Source of the DNA: Bacteroidota bacterium
GTDB lineage: Bacteria > Bacteroidota > Ignavibacteria > Palsa-1295
Length of the DNA stretch: 55,724 nt
NCBI GenBank assembly: GCA_030706385.1
Contig: JAUZOQ010000008.1
Coordinates: 1-55,724 of the forward strand
Reading direction: 5' to 3'
In this document: one piece after another, positions 18,064 through 25,240 of the stretch
How the letters are laid out: each line of letters opens with the position of its first letter
Numbering within the stretch: position 1 is the stretch's first letter
Program-made: the position numbers and the translations under genes
The notes under the pieces: generated by a model
Databases searched by the model: none
What the model was told of the DNA's origin: nothing
What the model saw: the letters and a program-made list of their open reading frames with translations, nothing else

Positions 18064-19443
18064 TTAATTCGTCGATACGATTTCCCAAAATCCTAATGTA
18101 CCGTCGTAAATAAGAGAGACCGTGGCTTTCGGCCCCATGATAATATCTGCGCCTGCCGGAAGATCGAATTGATTCGCGGCTGCGGATCCCTGTTGGCTCT
18201 TTAATGTAATCGTGTTGGCACCGACGTTCGAGATCGTGATCATCCTTCCGGCAATCCCTCCGGTAATTCCCGTGAGGTTTATTGCGCCTGTGCTTGAAAT
18301 GCGGAAGTATGAGTTCGAGGCGCTGAGCGCATAATCGTTGGTATTGGCAACAAGCGATGCCGGAGTGACCGGAGTAAGCGCTTCACCACCTAAGGTTTGT
18401 GTTCCTGTCCAGGTATTCGGGTTGGCAACATTAAGAACGAGATTGCTTGCCGTTGTCCCCGCACCTGATAAACTTGCGTTATGCTGAATGTTTGCATCGA
18501 CCGGAGTAGAGATGCCGTTTCCGGTGAGCCCTGTTCCGACGCTGAGCCCCGTCCAACCAACGGTAGATGATCCGTTTGTCGTCAAAAATGTATTCGTTCC
18601 GCCCGGAGTAATGCTTGAAGTTCCGACGGTTGACCATGTCGGTGTTGCACCTGTACCGGCGCTGGTCAAGACTTGGCCCGAATTACCGACCGCACCATTC
18701 ATGCTCAGCGGCGAAGTGGTGCCGACAAGTTGCATAGTTCCGGTCACATTTGTCGAACTTGCTGCGCGACCGATCGAGACATCTCCGGCAGAAGAAGTCA
18801 TCGAGACATCGCCGTTTGCCCTGACGTTAAAGAGCGGTACACCGGCTACGCCTGCAGCAGTCTGCTGAGATACATCGAGTGCCATAGATTGAATTCCGTT
18901 GCTTGCAACCTTGATCTCAACACCATTGCGGCTATTGGTCGTAGCATCTGAATTCCAAAAAGCGGCTACATATCCGTTCGTATTGATCATCCAGGAAAGA
19001 CTGTTGCCCGTTTCGCCATCGCCGTTCGCGCCGACGATATTGGTGCCTGAGGGAACGTTGGCAAGTAATGTGCTGGGATTCGATTGACCGATTCCGATAA
19101 ATCCGGTTGCCGTCATTCTCATGCGCTCGTTACCGGCAGTCTTGAAGATGACATCGTAGTTGTTGGTCGAGCCGAAAAATTGCGCAGGAGTTGCAGGAGT
19201 GCCTCCGGAGAGGATATTCCCCACGGCCATCCATGCAGGAGCCGGGCCGCCGCCGCCATCGGTGAGCAATGTGCCACCGCCGACGGGGAACATGAAAATA
19301 TCGAGAGCATCGACAGTCTGCCCTTTCAGGAGCGAGTAATGCCCGCTTCCGTCATCAACTTGAACTTGATGCTGTGCGCGAACCTCATTGTTTGTGAAAA
19401 GCGCAAATAGTGCGATAATTGCAAATAGCCGAAAATGTTTCAT
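18064..19443 (-). CDS. Exported fibre-like protein 7
   Basis: The ATG at 19441-19443 (MKHFRLFAIIAL..., signal ending VRAQ) is preferred over an in-frame start 14 codons upstream. 459 residues. The mature N-terminus (HQVQVDDGSGHYSLLK ... GGGTLLTDGG) matches that of protein 1 at the far left end of the array. The shaft has a GFIGIGQSNPSTLL neck turn and the phrase TNTFLTTNGSSTVGWTGL shared with its neighbour. The C-terminus (YFRISSTGAINLTGITGGIAGRMITI ... VSLIYDG...WEIVSTN) is the same tail domain as in protein 6. It is the first gene of the leftward arm, reading away from the central hub. Confidence 0.75.
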   Translation of the reverse strand: MKHFRLFAIIALFALFTNNEVRAQHQVQVDDGSGHYSLLKGQTVDALDIFMFPVGGGTLLTDGGGGPAPAWMAVGNILSGGTPATPAQFFGSTNNYDVIFKTAGNERMRMTATGFIGIGQSNPSTLLANVPSGTNIVGANGDGETGNSLSWMINTNGYVAAFWNSDATTNSRNGVEIKVASNGIQSMALDVSQQTAAGVAGVPLFNVRANGDVSMTSSAGDVSIGRAASSTNVTGTMQLVGTTSPLSMNGAVGNSGQVLTSAGTGATPTWSTVGTSSITPGGTNTFLTTNGSSTVGWTGLSVGTGLTGNGISTPVDANIQHNASLSGAGTTASNLVLNVANPNTWTGTQTLGGEALTPVTPASLVANTNDYALSASNSYFRISSTGAINLTGITGGIAGRMITISNVGANTITLKSQQGSAAANQFDLPAGADIIMGPKATVSLIYDGTLGFWEIVSTN

Positions 19444-19596
19444 TTGTATTCCGTGGTAAACGAATGCTTGAAAATCAGATTTCACTGTCGATTGGAAATT
19501 GTGGCAATTCCCAAACTGCTATTCTAATGTATTTTTTCCCGTGTTCTCTGCACAGAACTTTTGTAAAAATTCAGTGCCTTACTCATCCGTGGCGTG

Positions 19597-19604
19597 CAAA
19601 TATA
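19597..19604 (-). promoter_or_regulatory. Candidate -7 box (TATATTTG, minus strand) of the leftward fibre arm
   Basis: CAAATATACG on the plus strand, the same string as at 9355. TTTTTG lies 23 bases upstream on the minus strand. Expected leader about 145 bases, containing GCCACGG (19587-19593) and ACCACGG (19451-19457) motifs. Confidence 0.45.
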
Positions 19605-19971
19605 CGGTGAGAATTTCCAAGCCCACACAAAAACGGAAAAATTTTCCCTAAGTGCTTTATTTTCAATATGTATATTTTCCGTATTTCGAGGATTCTTCGA
19701 AATAAGTTTGCTTTGAAATGACGTATGAATCCACGACTGGATACATTGGAATTCTGACGAATGCTTAGATCGAATTCCTCTCTCATCATTGTCTCAAATT
19801 TACTACGAAGGTGGAGGGACTGATGTCGTTGAAAATAATAAAATCCGTGCCAAACAGTGCCCCATAATTGCACAATTTGCTCCATAAATCAACATTCTCA
19901 TTTTTTTTCCTGCGATTCCGTACTCCAAAAGGCATAAATCTTACTTTTACTAAGTTTTCTCCGATTTCCGA

Positions 19972-20032
19972 TTTGCATTCAGTTTTTCAATGATGTATTT
20001 TTGCATCACTTGTGAGCGCACAAGTATTTTTT
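19972..20032 (+). promoter_or_regulatory. Candidate plus-strand promoter overlapping a hairpin/T-run
   Basis: TTTG (19972-19975), 20 bases, TATTTTTG (19996-20003). Immediately downstream ACTTGTG (20008-20014) and CACAAGT (20019-20025) form a perfect stem with an AGCG loop followed by TTTTTT. Either the hairpin is a 5' cap of a long leader toward 20545, or it terminates a transcript from further left and the promoter match is chance. Confidence 0.4.
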
Positions 20033-20401
20033 ACGACGAAATTTTCTGCGATCGCGCAAGGAGCGTTTCACAGAGAAAGAGTCATCGAAAAAGAAATTGA
20101 TAAGAGTTAGTTTGCATCTGCAGGGTTTGCCGCCCCGCATTAGTTACTGCCTTATTTCCAATCATTCCTTGAGATTTCGATAGGAGATCTCGGAATATCG
20201 CCCCCTGCCATGGGAGATCTGGAAATAAACTTTAAGATTTTAGGATCGGGATGCTTCCGCCCAAAAGACGGCTGGAAGTTTTTTGATCAACTTTCGGTCA
20301 CGTGACCGATTCGATTGTTTGTTTTCGGCTCCGTTCGTTTTTTTTGCTTGGAGGAGCAACGCGAACGATGCCCCGTAGTATGTTATCACGAGCATTGGAG
20401 T

Positions 20402-20469
20402 CTTCCGCGCCACGGAAGGTACAATGTCACTAAAAAAAAATCATTAGACCATCCGCGCCACGGAAGGTA
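20402..20469 (+). repeat. Two direct copies of a CGCCACGGAAGGTA hairpin box
   Basis: CTTCCG-CGCCA-CGGAAG (20402-20418) is a 6-bp hairpin; a second copy (CCGCGCCACGGAAGGTA, 20453-20469) lies 48 bases later. They precede the first gene of the rightward fibre arm by 76-125 bases. The core CGCCACGGA is found once in the opposite orientation at 19586-19594, before the leftward arm. Confidence 0.5.
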
Positions 20470-20544
20470 AAGTGAATATCAACAAGATGAACAATATCTG
20501 CTTGCCATTGCGCTAAGCGAGAGACTATTTTTATTATCGAATTT

Positions 20545-21309
20545 ATGAGAACAAGACAACTAATCATTGCCTGCATGATGCTTTGTGCCTTTAGCAAGAT
20601 CGATGCTCAAACATTCGGCCGCATTATCGGTGCCGGAAGTTTCGAAGTTGATGACGGCACACGCTCGGGTAAGACACTGCGTTGGGATGTTGCTTCGCCT
20701 TTAAGCGCTTCCTACATGCTGCATTTCCCAAGCAATCCGCCGACAGGTGGTCAAAACTTCCTGACTGCTGACGGTAATGGCAACATGAACTGGGCTACCA
20801 ATATCCTGCCACCTCTTCCGCCCGGAAACATGTGGTGCGGAAATGAGGCAAGCATTGCAACGCCAATGGCACCGGGTACGATCGGAAGTATCTTAGGAGT
20901 AGACGTGAACGGAATGCCGGAATGGCTGACGACTCTTCCGAACGCAGTGAGCGTATCGGCTAGCCAAATAACGAGCGGCACACTTCAGCCAGGTACAGCA
21001 ATAACCGTAGGCAACGGATCATCGATTTCGCCCTCAGGTACGGGACTCATTGTCGCCAATCGTCTCGGCGGCTCAGGTGTGAACAAGTACTCAGGTACAT
21101 TAGCGATTCCGCTCAATGCCCTTTCGATGAATATTAATTATTCCGGAGTTACCGCGTCATCGACCATTCTCGTATCGATCATCGATCCGAGCGGCCAGAC
21201 AGCACAGGTATCGGTAGCGAATATTACAGCTGGAATAGGATTTGCCGTCATCTTTTCCGGATACTATCCGACGACCACAGGAAGTTTGAATTACATCGTC
21301 ATTAATTAG
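20545..21309 (+). CDS. Exported fibre-like protein 8
   Basis: 254 residues; signal peptide MRTRQLIIACMML... ending IDAQ. Head module GSFEVDDGTRSGKTLRWD ... YMLHFPSNPPTGGQNFLTADGNGNMNWAT, so the head is shared even though this gene is on the other strand. A short Gly/Ser/Thr-rich shaft follows, with the phrase ITSGTLQPGTAITVGNGSS. The C-terminal ~80 residues (VNKYSGTLAIPLNALSMNI ... GYYPTTTGSLNYIVIN) resemble the tail of the next gene. It is the first gene of the rightward arm. Confidence 0.75.
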   Translation: MRTRQLIIACMMLCAFSKIDAQTFGRIIGAGSFEVDDGTRSGKTLRWDVASPLSASYMLHFPSNPPTGGQNFLTADGNGNMNWATNILPPLPPGNMWCGNEASIATPMAPGTIGSILGVDVNGMPEWLTTLPNAVSVSASQITSGTLQPGTAITVGNGSSISPSGTGLIVANRLGGSGVNKYSGTLAIPLNALSMNINYSGVTASSTILVSIIDPSGQTAQVSVANITAGIGFAVIFSGYYPTTTGSLNYIVIN

Positions 21310-21336
21310 AACATTTATTTACTTAACAACAACCAG

Positions 21337-21368
21337 ATAATAATTTCCACGCCATGGGCAATTATTAT
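21337..21368 (+). promoter_or_regulatory. 9-bp hairpin with GCCAT apex between fibre genes 8 and 9
   Basis: ATAATAATT (21337-21345) pairs perfectly with AATTATTAT (21360-21368); inside it CC/GG closes a loop containing ACGCCAT. It lies in the 96-base spacer and presents the same kind of GCCA(C/T) loop as the other mini-hairpins of the locus. Confidence 0.5.
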
Positions 21369-21405
21369 TGATACTTAACATAACCACGTAGTCACTAAAA
21401 AAACA

Positions 21406-22506
21406 ATGAAAACATCAATCAAAATCACCCTCGCGCTTGCAATCGTAAGCTTTTTTACGGTCGCAGCACAGGCACAATTAACAGCACCTTTCGCTGGTGG
21501 CGTAAAGCTTCAGCAGGGCGGCGTAACCAATCCCCAATTCGGAATTGGAATGAAGGCGAAGCAGACCTATACCAGCGATTTTACGCTGAACTGGGCTCAG
21601 CCGACATCCAACGGAGTACTGAAGCTTTCGGGCTACGGTGTTGGAGGCGGTGACGTTGTCGTGAGTGCACTCGATCTTTCCACAGATGTCGGTTCGAGCA
21701 TCCTCGGTATTGCCAATGGCGGTACAGGTTCTTCGACTGCGAACGGAGCATTGAACAATTTGCTCCCGACACAGACCGGTAACAATGGAAAATTCCTCGT
21801 CACCAATGGTTCGAACACGTCATGGACGACGGCTGTCACTTCAGTCGGCCTCTCGTTGCCGAGCGAACTTACAGTCTCGAACTCGCCGGTAACAACAACA
21901 GGAACATTGACCGCGGCTTGGGCAAGCCAGAGCGCGAACAAGATCTTCGCTTCACCCGATGGATCTGCTGGTGCACCGTCTTTCCGTTCGATGACGTCAA
22001 ATGACGTTCCGAATCTCGATGCTTCGAAGATCGCAACCGGAACACTTCCGGTCAACCGCGGCGGAACGGGCGTTACTTCACTTGCTGCAAATGGAGTTGT
22101 TACGGTTAATGCAACCGGTGATGGACTCGTTTCGACACATTTGAATGACGGCCAGATCATGATCGGTAACACCAGCGGCGGAGCATCGGCTGCAACGCTT
22201 ACTGCAGGCAGCGGCATCAGCATCACGAATGCCGGTGGTGCCATCACGATTTCATCGAATGCCAATGGATTGAATAAATCTCGAATCGCTCTGAGCGCAT
22301 CACAGTATAGCTATACTGCAAATGCAGCTCCGGCTGGATTCACGTTGACAGCGACTTCGGTCATCACGATCACCGTTTTCGAAGCAGGCGGATATCCTAT
22401 CACTGCGACCGTAACTAACATCAATACATCGAATAATACATTCGATTTTGTGATCTCGGGTTACCCGACGGCGGGCAGCTCAGCGCTTATCGCTTTCCAG
22501 AACTAA
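21406..22506 (+). CDS. Exported fibre-like protein 9
   Basis: 366 residues; signal peptide MKTSIKITLALA... ending AQAQ. The head is a variant (VKLQQGGVTNPQFGIG ... DFTLNWAQPTSNGVLKLSG). The shaft has hallmark phage-fibre phrases: LGIANGGTGSSTANGALNNLLP, GKFLVTNGSNTSWTT, VNRGGTGVTSLAANG. The C-terminal ~80 residues (NKSRIALSASQYSYTANAAP ... YPTAGSSALIAFQN) are related to protein 8. No enzyme motif or sorting domain. Upstream ATG context has AAAAAAACA and no Shine-Dalgarno. Confidence 0.75.
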   Translation: MKTSIKITLALAIVSFFTVAAQAQLTAPFAGGVKLQQGGVTNPQFGIGMKAKQTYTSDFTLNWAQPTSNGVLKLSGYGVGGGDVVVSALDLSTDVGSSILGIANGGTGSSTANGALNNLLPTQTGNNGKFLVTNGSNTSWTTAVTSVGLSLPSELTVSNSPVTTTGTLTAAWASQSANKIFASPDGSAGAPSFRSMTSNDVPNLDASKIATGTLPVNRGGTGVTSLAANGVVTVNATGDGLVSTHLNDGQIMIGNTSGGASAATLTAGSGISITNAGGAITISSNANGLNKSRIALSASQYSYTANAAPAGFTLTATSVITITVFEAGGYPITATVTNINTSNNTFDFVISGYPTAGSSALIAFQN

Positions 22507-22640
22507 GCAATAAAGTATAGTTCGCAGTTGGCGGCCGAAGGCAGGATACCCACAAAATATCTTAACTGAAAGCCGCTGACTGCAAACTGTTTTGAACTCG
22601 TGAGAGAGAAAGACCATTGCCTGCTTAGCAGGTTTGCCAG

Positions 22641-22739
22641 ACAAATACCCCTCTTTGTATAGTGAGTTTTATCGTCAGACAATGAAGAATACAAGTTTAG
22701 AAATTGAAAAGTGTTCTATGCAAAGTGAGGGGTATTTGT
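22641..22739 (+). promoter_or_regulatory. Long leader hairpin before fibre gene 10
   Basis: ACAAATACCCCT (22641-22652) pairs perfectly with AGGGGTATTTGT (22728-22739), and pairing resumes inside with TTTG/CAAA and TATAG/CTATG, giving a stem of about 20 bp around a 50-base loop. A GCCAC motif (CCCGTGGCAGG, 22741-22751, GCCAC on the minus strand) abuts the right arm. A weaker imperfect inverted repeat (GCAGTTGGCGGC near 22518 with GCCGCTGACTGC near 22572) lies upstream. Confidence 0.5.
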
Positions 22740-22801
22740 TCCCGTGGCAGGTTCTCCGCAAGTACCCCCATTTCTTTTCAGGTAGCATGAAGAATAGGAT
22801 T

Positions 22802-24544
22802 ATGAAAAAGAATTTTATGAAACAATATCTTACGTCACTGTTCGCAATTGGAATACTTGCGATCACAGGCCAGTCATTCGCGCAGCAATCGTTATTCGGA
22901 ATCCGATTGCAGGATGCGAACAGTCATGTCCTTTCCATCAATGCACCGACGACAGGATTTACGGCAAGCTATAATTTTCGTTTTCCGGCAGGAATGCCTG
23001 CAGCAGGTGCTCTTCTTTATGCAAGCGATGGGGCAGGACAATCTGCCTGGCTTCCCGCCGGAACTGCGGGGCAAGTGCTATCATTCGCAGCGGGGTTACC
23101 AGTCTGGACGGATATCAATACCTTGATCTCAGCCACAACTGGATGGGCAGTTACGGGTAATGCCACTCTATCTGCGTATAATGGAATAACCGGAAGTTAC
23201 CTTGGCACAAGCACTGCGCAACCTCTCGTCGTTGCGACGACAAATATTCTCAGTCCGCAGCCGATCGAATTCTATACGAATAACTCTGAGAAAATGCGCC
23301 TGAGTTCAGGAGGCGAACTTGGAATCGGGCTTTCACCGACAGCAGGTAAACTCTTGCATGTGGCCGGGACTGCCGGAACGTCGAATATTCGGTTGGCTTC
23401 TCTCGCTTCCGCGACCGGAACAACAGGACGCATTATGTTCGCTACTGATGGAACAGGGGACCTTCAAACCCTCGCCTTCCCATCTTCTTCAGGAATGGTG
23501 CTATCATCAACGACATCCGGCACATTGAGCTGGGTAAGCGAAGCATCAGGATCGGGTTGGACAACGACAGGAAATTCCGGAACTTCACCTTCAACAAATT
23601 TCATCGGCACTACCGATGCGCAGGATCTTGTCGTTAAGACCGGCGGCAGCGCATCGACGAACGAACGTCTCAGAGTAACGAGTGCAGGGAAGATCGGTAT
23701 CGGTAATATTATACCGAGTGCAACTCTCGACCTCAAGGGAGATTATGCAACTCGTTACGCAGGAAGCACACTATCGAACGGAGTAAACAATGATGTCGAT
23801 CCGAGTTCATCTAGCTATCTTCGCATTTCCGGACCAACGGCTGCATACTCGATCACCGGCTTTGCCGGCGGATCGGACGGTAAGCGATTGACGATCTTCA
23901 ATGCGACAGGACAAGTCTTGACGTTATCTTATGATAATTCTTCGGCGACATCCGGAAACAGGTTATTCATTCCGACCAGATCCGATCTGACGGTTTATGA
24001 TTCCGGTACTGTAAGTCTCGTTTACGATGCCGTGAACGCCCATTGGAGTGTCACCAACTTTACGAATGCTCTCCTTCCGCAGGTTGGCGCACAAATACTT
24101 GCACGCAAGCCGAGCAATGAAAATCGCACAACCAATACGACGATGACGAATGATGCGGATCTGCAATGGTCTGTCGGAGCGAATCAGGTTTGGGAAGTCA
24201 GGGGAATGCTCATCGTTTCCTCGGGCTCTTCCACACCGGATTTCAAATTTCAGTTCGTCGGCCCCGGTGGAACGGGCGATGGACTCACGCTCGATCATAA
24301 AGCCTACAGCATTAGCTCAACAGGAGGTGGTTTCAGCGAAATCAACTTGATGACAGCGTACTCCAGCAGTTCAGGAGATATCACAGTGAAGAATAACGCA
24401 AAGACCGTCGTTGAAGTAGCTGGGGTATTTACGATCGGATCTGCCGGAGGATCGGTAAAGCTGCAATGGGCCCAGCAAAATTCAAACGCAACTGCCACCA
24501 CATTGGAAAAGGATACTTACTTATTCATCACAAGGATCCAGTAA
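22802..24544 (+). CDS. Exported fibre-like protein 10, two tail domains in series
   Basis: The ATG at 22802 (after AGGA) gives a typical signal peptide (MKKNFMKQYLTSLF... ending SFAQ), 580 residues; ATGs at 22787 and 22817 are alternatives, and the far upstream start at 22634 would run through the leader hairpin. Head module LFGIRLQDANSHVLSINAP ... YNFRFPAGMPAAGALLYASDGAGQSAW. Neck turn LGIGLSPTAGKLLHVAG. It contains the SSYLRISGPTAAYSITGFAGG..GKRLTI ... VSLVYDA domain found at the end of proteins 6 and 7, followed by the LARKPSNENRTTNTT ... KLQWAQQNSNATATTL ... ITRIQ tail related to protein 5. Such a tandem shows recombination of tail modules. Followed by a strong terminator. Confidence 0.78.
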   Translation: MKKNFMKQYLTSLFAIGILAITGQSFAQQSLFGIRLQDANSHVLSINAPTTGFTASYNFRFPAGMPAAGALLYASDGAGQSAWLPAGTAGQVLSFAAGLPVWTDINTLISATTGWAVTGNATLSAYNGITGSYLGTSTAQPLVVATTNILSPQPIEFYTNNSEKMRLSSGGELGIGLSPTAGKLLHVAGTAGTSNIRLASLASATGTTGRIMFATDGTGDLQTLAFPSSSGMVLSSTTSGTLSWVSEASGSGWTTTGNSGTSPSTNFIGTTDAQDLVVKTGGSASTNERLRVTSAGKIGIGNIIPSATLDLKGDYATRYAGSTLSNGVNNDVDPSSSSYLRISGPTAAYSITGFAGGSDGKRLTIFNATGQVLTLSYDNSSATSGNRLFIPTRSDLTVYDSGTVSLVYDAVNAHWSVTNFTNALLPQVGAQILARKPSNENRTTNTTMTNDADLQWSVGANQVWEVRGMLIVSSGSSTPDFKFQFVGPGGTGDGLTLDHKAYSISSTGGGFSEINLMTAYSSSSGDITVKNNAKTVVEVAGVFTIGSAGGSVKLQWAQQNSNATATTLEKDTYLFITRIQ

Positions 24545-24566
24545 AGAAGGATTGTTTTAGATACAC

Positions 24567-24636
24567 TAGCAAACACCATAGCCTCCCGAATTCTATCAGG
24601 CGCCGATACCATTCCTAATGGTATCGGCGTTTTTTT
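24567..24636 (+). terminator. Strong rho-independent terminator with conserved 5' box
   Basis: CGCCGATACCATT (24601-24613) pairs perfectly over 13 bp with AATGGTATCGGCG (24617-24629), loop CCT, then seven Ts. The 20 bases before it (TAGCAAACACCATAGCCTCC, 24567-24586) recur almost unchanged at 25032-25050 ahead of another hairpin. Ends the rightward fibre arm. Confidence 0.9.
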
Positions 24637-24765
24637 GCCCCCTGATTCTGCAAAAACACCGCAAAAACGCCATATTTTCCTCGAAATACGCTAAATTGAA
24701 GTTGACTAAGGTTTTTAAGAAAATAAATTTGTTTATTTGTGGGGATTTGTGTATTTTTGTGGAGT

Positions 24766-24868
24766 TGATAAAGGGCTAAACTAATTTCTTGTTTGTTTCA
24801 TACGGTCCGATGCACACATCAACGGGTACCTGTTTTCTTGTGGCAAGAAGCAGGTACATCTTTTTTTA
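24766..24868 (+). ncRNA. Candidate small RNA A
   Basis: A promoter TTTG (24728-24731)-N20-TATTTTTG (24752-24759) predicts a start near 24766. About 60 bases later GTACCTG (24826-24832) and CAGGTAC (24851-24857), with an inner TTCTT/AAGAA stem around GTGGC, form a long hairpin followed by TTTTTTT (24861-24867). No open reading frame fits between them. A promoter-to-terminator unit of about 100 bases is what an independent small RNA looks like. The loop GTGGC is the complement of the GCCAC loops in the fibre locus, a possible base-pairing target (inference). Confidence 0.5.
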
Positions 24869-24989
24869 AATAATTTCCAATCGTATTTCCGAGCGCTTCG
24901 GTAGCTGTAAGTGCCTGTTTTTTTAGGTGCTTCAAAGCTATTGCTAATGAGTCAAGGTATGCAGGGACTAAGGTTACCGCAATTTTAGA

Positions 24990-25021
24990 TTTGGAAACCC
25001 CGATTTATTTATTTATCTTTG
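24990..25021 (+). promoter_or_regulatory. Candidate promoter of small RNA B
   Basis: TTTG (24990-24993), 20 bases, TATCTTTG (25014-25021); the spacing is identical to that of the promoter of RNA A at 24728-24759. Predicted start near 25028. Confidence 0.55.
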
Positions 25022-25027
25022 TATTAG

Positions 25028-25176
25028 GAAATAGCTAACACATACCCTCCCTTGATTTTTGGATGCCGGTTTCATGCAAATGGTACCGGCATTCAAATAT
25101 TTTAAGGGCAAGTTTTCTTCGAAGGTTTAGCAATTTCTTTTCCGCGTAACTGCCGCAATCCCCAAGCGGCTTTTTT
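25028..25176 (+). ncRNA. Candidate small RNA B
   Basis: Starting near 25028, the transcript would carry a box TAGCTAACACATACCCTCCC (25032-25051) and then a hairpin ATGCCGGT/ACCGGCAT (25063-25070 with 25085-25092) capped by CAT-GCAA-ATG, a GNRA-type loop. The 3' end could be just after this hairpin (about 25105, weak T-rich tract) or at GCCGC/GCGGC followed by TTTTTT (25152-25176). Box plus hairpin repeat the arrangement at 24567-24629, so this looks like a duplicated RNA module. No convincing ORF. Confidence 0.45.
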
Positions 25177-25187
25177 ATTTTCGGCAA

Positions 25188-25213
25188 TAAAAAAGGACGG
25201 CTTGGAGCCGCCC
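25188..25213 (-). terminator. Terminator of the 25241-27184 gene
   Basis: On the minus strand GGGCGGCT pairs with AGCCGTCC (25206-25213 with 25195-25202) and is followed by a run of Ts (As at 25188-25194). It lies 28 bases after the stop codon and converges with the plus-strand hairpin at 25152-25176. Confidence 0.75.
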
Positions 25214-25240
25214 TTTCTGAATAATGCAAAAAGGATTCCT

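Larger units (their letters stand above)
19444..20544. promoter_or_regulatory. Divergent non-coding hub of the fibre locus
   Basis: No convincing gene lies in these 1.1 kb. The stretch is AT-rich with several structured sites: a minus-strand -7 box at 19597-19604; a plus-strand TTTG-N20-TATTTTTG (19972-20003) followed at once by a perfect ACTTGTG/CACAAGT hairpin and T-run (20008-20032); CCC-TGCCAT-GGG (20203-20214); and two copies of CGCGCCACGGAAGGTA (20406-20421 and 20454-20469), the first a 6-bp stem CTTCCG/CGGAAG. Leftward and rightward fibre arms both start here, so it is the natural control point. Confidence 0.55.

Noticed and set aside
19583-19885. 100-residue minus-strand ORF in the hub
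   Set aside because: No recognisable domain, codon pattern unlike neighbours, and it covers the promoter region and the CGCCACGGA box of the leftward arm.
19586-20469. Invertible promoter segment
   Set aside because: The inverted core CGCCACGGA is only nine bases long, the copies occur two against one, and no recombinase is in the window. Kept only as a check in the hub finding.
22634-22801. Upstream start of fibre gene 10
   Set aside because: It would translate the leader hairpin and place the signal peptide 56 residues inside; the start at 22802 is better.
8441-24544. Prophage or tailocin
   Set aside because: No terminase, portal, capsid, sheath, baseplate, lysis or integrase gene is visible, and each fibre-like protein has its own Sec signal peptide.
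25035-25229. 64-residue minus-strand ORF over small RNA B
   Set aside because: It spans both terminators and has no start context or recognisable motif.
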